From NCBI GenBank assembly GCA_913064775.1, contig CAJYAD010000001.1, forward strand, positions 62,001 to 126,000: DNA of 64,000 nucleotides. Direction: 5' to 3'. The notes beneath the pieces were generated by a model, which made no database searches, was not told the origin of the DNA, and saw nothing but the letters and a program-made list of their open reading frames with translations. Positions within the stretch are counted from its first letter, which is position 1; each line of letters starts with the position of its first letter. Below, in pieces: positions 61,757 to 64,000 of this stretch. A program made the position numbers and the translations under genes. The DNA comes from an uncultured Albidovulum sp. GTDB taxonomy: Bacteria; Pseudomonadota; Alphaproteobacteria; Rhodobacterales; Rhodobacteraceae.

Positions 61757-63607
61757 ATGGGTCGCATGAGGCGGGGGCGGGGCATCGGCTGGCGGGGCAT
61801 CGGCGGGGCGCTGCTTGTGGCCCAGCTATGTCTGGCCGGGGCGGCCTTTGCCGCACCCGCGGCGCCCGCGCCGTCGCCGTCGCCGTTCGATTTTGCCGCT
61901 CACACCGATGCGCGCTTCAGCGCCGAGCGTCACGCCGGGCTGGCGGCGCTGGGGGCCGCCCATACGCCGGCCGGATTGCAGGCGGCGCGGTTGCGGCTGG
62001 GCACGCTTTATGCGGCGCATCTGATGCTGCCCGAGGCGCGCTCGTTGCTGGGGGCGATCGACAGGTCGAGACTGCCGCCGGCGGATCTGGCGCGGCTTGG
62101 CGCCTTGCGGGCGGCGGTGCGGATCATGGGCGGCAAGCCGTTGGCGGCGGATCAGGCCGACAGCCCGCTTGCGCCGGCGAACAAGGGCTGGGCCGATTAC
62201 CAATTCTGGGCGGCGCTGAACGCGATCCGCGCGAAAGAGGGCGACGGCATCCGCGACAACCTGCCCGCCGCTTTCGCGCGGCTGTCGGCCTATCCAAGGG
62301 TCTATGCAGAAGCCTGCCTGCCGCTGTTCTTCGGCGCGGCGCTCGACATCGGCGACTGGGCCTTGGCCAAGCGCATCGCCGAACGTTTCGATGCCTATCC
62401 CGAGTTGAAGGCGCGCCCGGTCTACAAGTATCTTCTGGGCCGCGCGGCCGAGGGTGTGCGCCGCCCCAACCGCGCGCGTCAGGCCTTCGGCGAGGCGGCG
62501 CAGGGCAACGGCCCCTATGCCCGCCGCGCGATGATCGCGCTGGTCGATCTGGGCTTGCTGGACAAAAGCCTGTCGCCGTCCCGGGCGCAGGTGCTGCTGA
62601 AGGACAACCTGTCGCGTTGGCAGGGCGGCACGATAGAGCTGGAGACCCTGCGGCGGCTGGTGCAGGTGGACCGCACGCTTGGCGACTGGCCCGACATGCT
62701 GCTGACCTTGGGCCAATTGCTGCGCGATTTTCCGAAAAGCGAGGATGCCGGCCCCGCCCGGCGTCAGGCGCAGGGGCTGGTCGCGGCCTATTACAAGTTC
62801 GCGCTGGATGGGAAGGTGCCGCTGTCGAAGCTGCTGGTCCTGCACCGGCGGCTGATCCCGCTCTACCGCTTCGACGCCGGGTTTGAGGACGGATCCGAGG
62901 CCCTGGCGGCGCGGCTGTTGCAGCTGGGGGCGACGGCGATGGCGGCACAGGAATATGCGCGGATCTACGATACCCTGCGGCTGGGGGCCGAGGCCGGGCG
63001 CTGGCCGCAGGATCCGGCGCGGCTGAGCCGGCTGAAGCTGGGCGAGGCCGAGGCGCTGGCCGCGGGTGGGCGCTGGCACCAGGCGGCGCTGGCGCTGGCG
63101 GCGGTGGGCATGCCGCCAGCGGATCTTGCGGACCGAAAGGCGCTGTTGCAGGCGCAGATCCAGGCGGCGCTGGGTGATCCGCTGGCGGCTGCGGCTGCGG
63201 CGGCGCAGGTGACGGCGCCCGATCCCGCCGAGCTGCGCTTGCTGGCGCAATCGGCAATGGCGGCGCGGGACTGGAAGGCGGCGCGCAGCCGCTATCAGGG
63301 CCTGCGCAAGGCTGACCCCAAGGGCTTTGACGACACCGACGCGATCAACCTGCTGCTGGCTGCCTGGCATCTGGGCGACGGCGCCACCGCGCGGGCAATC
63401 GCCGCCGCCTATCCCGATCTGGGGGGCGCGGCCCATTGGGGCCGGATCGCGGGCGCGATCCTGGCCGAGCCCGCGACGATCTCGCCGTTGAAGCGCGCCG
63501 CGGCGCAAGCCCGGCTTGCCGGCGCGCAGGAAGTGATCGATCAGGTCGCGAAAGCGGCGGGGGCGGAGACATCCAACGGGAATGCCAAGAAGAAATCAGG
63601 CCCCTGA
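61757..63607 (+). CDS. Secreted helical-repeat protein in the flagellar cluster
   Basis: A 616-residue exported protein of unknown family. A signal peptide (ALLVAQLCLAGAAFA) is followed by all-helical, TPR-like repeats rich in Ala, Leu and Arg (WHQAALALAAVGMPPADLADRKALLQAQIQAAL; DWKAARSRYQGLRKADP). No enzyme motif is visible. ATG 61757 is close to AAAGGA; an in-frame ATG at 61766 is also possible. Periplasmic helical proteins such as rhizobial MotC act on stators, so a motor role is one guess. Confidence 0.78.
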   Translation: MGRMRRGRGIGWRGIGGALLVAQLCLAGAAFAAPAAPAPSPSPFDFAAHTDARFSAERHAGLAALGAAHTPAGLQAARLRLGTLYAAHLMLPEARSLLGAIDRSRLPPADLARLGALRAAVRIMGGKPLAADQADSPLAPANKGWADYQFWAALNAIRAKEGDGIRDNLPAAFARLSAYPRVYAEACLPLFFGAALDIGDWALAKRIAERFDAYPELKARPVYKYLLGRAAEGVRRPNRARQAFGEAAQGNGPYARRAMIALVDLGLLDKSLSPSRAQVLLKDNLSRWQGGTIELETLRRLVQVDRTLGDWPDMLLTLGQLLRDFPKSEDAGPARRQAQGLVAAYYKFALDGKVPLSKLLVLHRRLIPLYRFDAGFEDGSEALAARLLQLGATAMAAQEYARIYDTLRLGAEAGRWPQDPARLSRLKLGEAEALAAGGRWHQAALALAAVGMPPADLADRKALLQAQIQAALGDPLAAAAAAAQVTAPDPAELRLLAQSAMAARDWKAARSRYQGLRKADPKGFDDTDAINLLLAAWHLGDGATARAIAAAYPDLGGAAHWGRIAGAILAEPATISPLKRAAAQARLAGAQEVIDQVAKAAGAETSNGNAKKKSGP

Positions 63608-63685
63608 TGGTAAGTTCCATCTATTCAACGCCAGATCCTTGGACAGTCCGATACCGAAAAGAAATCCAAGGATTGTTGTGCTGTT

Positions 63686-63700
63686 TTAACCTCGGCTAAA
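63686..63700. promoter_or_regulatory. Near-consensus CtrA box before flgE
   Basis: TTAA-CCTCGGC-TAAA, one mismatch to TTAA-N7-TTAA, 59 bases before the flgE start. Confidence 0.5.
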
Positions 63701-63758
63701 CATCCTCGACCCATTTCCTATTCAAGCGGCCTTCTGGTCATGGAAAAGGAGTTCTTCG

Positions 63759-64000
63759 ATGAGCATCTCGAGCGCGATGGAAACCGGGGTTAGCGGGCTT
63801 TTCGCCAACTCCACCGCGATCGGCCGGGTATCGGAGAACATCGCCAACGCCAATACCGTCGGCTACAAGCGCCGTTTCGCCGAGATGGTGACCACCACGG
63901 CCGGCACTGGCGGCGGCGACGCAGGCGCCGGGGTGGCGGCGGTGGAAGACAGTACCGTCACGCTGGGCGGTGCGCTGCAAAGCACCGCCTCGCCGACCGA
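63759..64000 (+). CDS. flgE: Flagellar hook protein FlgE (5' part only)
   Basis: The first 80 codons run off the window end. The N-terminal motif MSISSAMETGVSGLFANSTA and ENIANANTVGYKRRF match hook/rod proteins; the start and the GALQSTASPT segment fit FlgE rather than FlgG or FlgK. AAAAGGAG lies 7 bases before the ATG. Divergent flgF-H genes and upstream flgD support the call. Confidence 0.85.
   Translation, partial: MSISSAMETGVSGLFANSTAIGRVSENIANANTVGYKRRFAEMVTTTAGTGGGDAGAGVAAVEDSTVTLGGALQSTASPT

Overview
This 64 kb stretch of GC-rich DNA looks like chromosome from an alphaproteobacterium, most likely of the order Rhodobacterales. The evidence is the flagellar gene order (flgE, a secreted helical-repeat gene, divergent flgF-flgG-flgA-flgH-fliL), two MucR/Ros-type regulators, a perfect CtrA-type box (TTAA-N7-TTAA), an RpoH-like sigma factor, and a dispersed intergenic palindrome family. 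No phage, plasmid, transposase or CRISPR array is visible. The window cuts the gene at each end: a fatty-acid oxidation enzyme on the left and the hook gene flgE on the right.

Layout. 1-3 kb: a fatty acid oxidation enzyme and an acyl-CoA ligase, both on the minus strand. 3.3-4.6 kb: a VOC-fold enzyme overlapping its TetR regulator, behind two matching palindromic operators. 4.5-5.7 kb: a sufT-sufA-tfoX-like operon. 5.9-11.5 kb: tgt, an old yellow enzyme, lon and an HU-like protein, then tRNA-Val(CAC). 11.7-16.8 kb: a DUF938 methyltransferase, an FAD oxidoreductase, an iron-permease-like protein, a polyprenyl-phosphate glycosyltransferase with a LAB_N membrane partner, a CHAP lipoprotein and a TPR protein. 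16.8-19.1 kb: divergent mntH and mntR with an MntR box, and tRNA-Val(TAC) overlapping the mntR 3' end. 19.2-27 kb: a BNR-repeat protein, then a collinear minus-strand run SPOR lipoprotein - dacA type - tmk - holB - tatD - MBL hydrolase - AEC transporter. 27.3-29.5 kb: tRNA-Ser(TGA), cbpM-cbpA and a methyltransferase. 29.9-34.4 kb: a two-gene RND efflux system.

34.6-43 kb is an oxalate-catabolism island. It holds the oxalate/formate antiporter, a PAS protein, formyl-CoA transferase (frc), a GntR/FCD regulator, oxalyl-CoA decarboxylase (oxc) and a second frc-like gene. Oxalate enters in exchange for formate, Frc activates it to oxalyl-CoA, and Oxc releases CO2 and regenerates formyl-CoA. A short palindrome, TGGYATGCCA, recurs at the three main promoters and probably defines one regulon under the GntR protein.

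44.3-64 kb is a flagellar island. It starts with a glycosyltransferase/TPR gene and a GT2-FkbM methyltransferase fusion, then motA, a FliJ-like gene and a convergent motB, two MucR genes, an OmpR-type winged-helix regulator with a degenerate receiver, an RpoH-like sigma factor, fliK, flgD, and the rod/ring/hook genes.

I see no wholly new system. The most notable points are the multi-promoter oxalate operator with a PAS gene in the operon, the sigma factor behind a CtrA box, an insertion in thymidylate kinase, the paired MucR proteins of which one has lost zinc ligands, the glycosylation-type gene pair beside motA, and an orphan terminator that may mark a small RNA.
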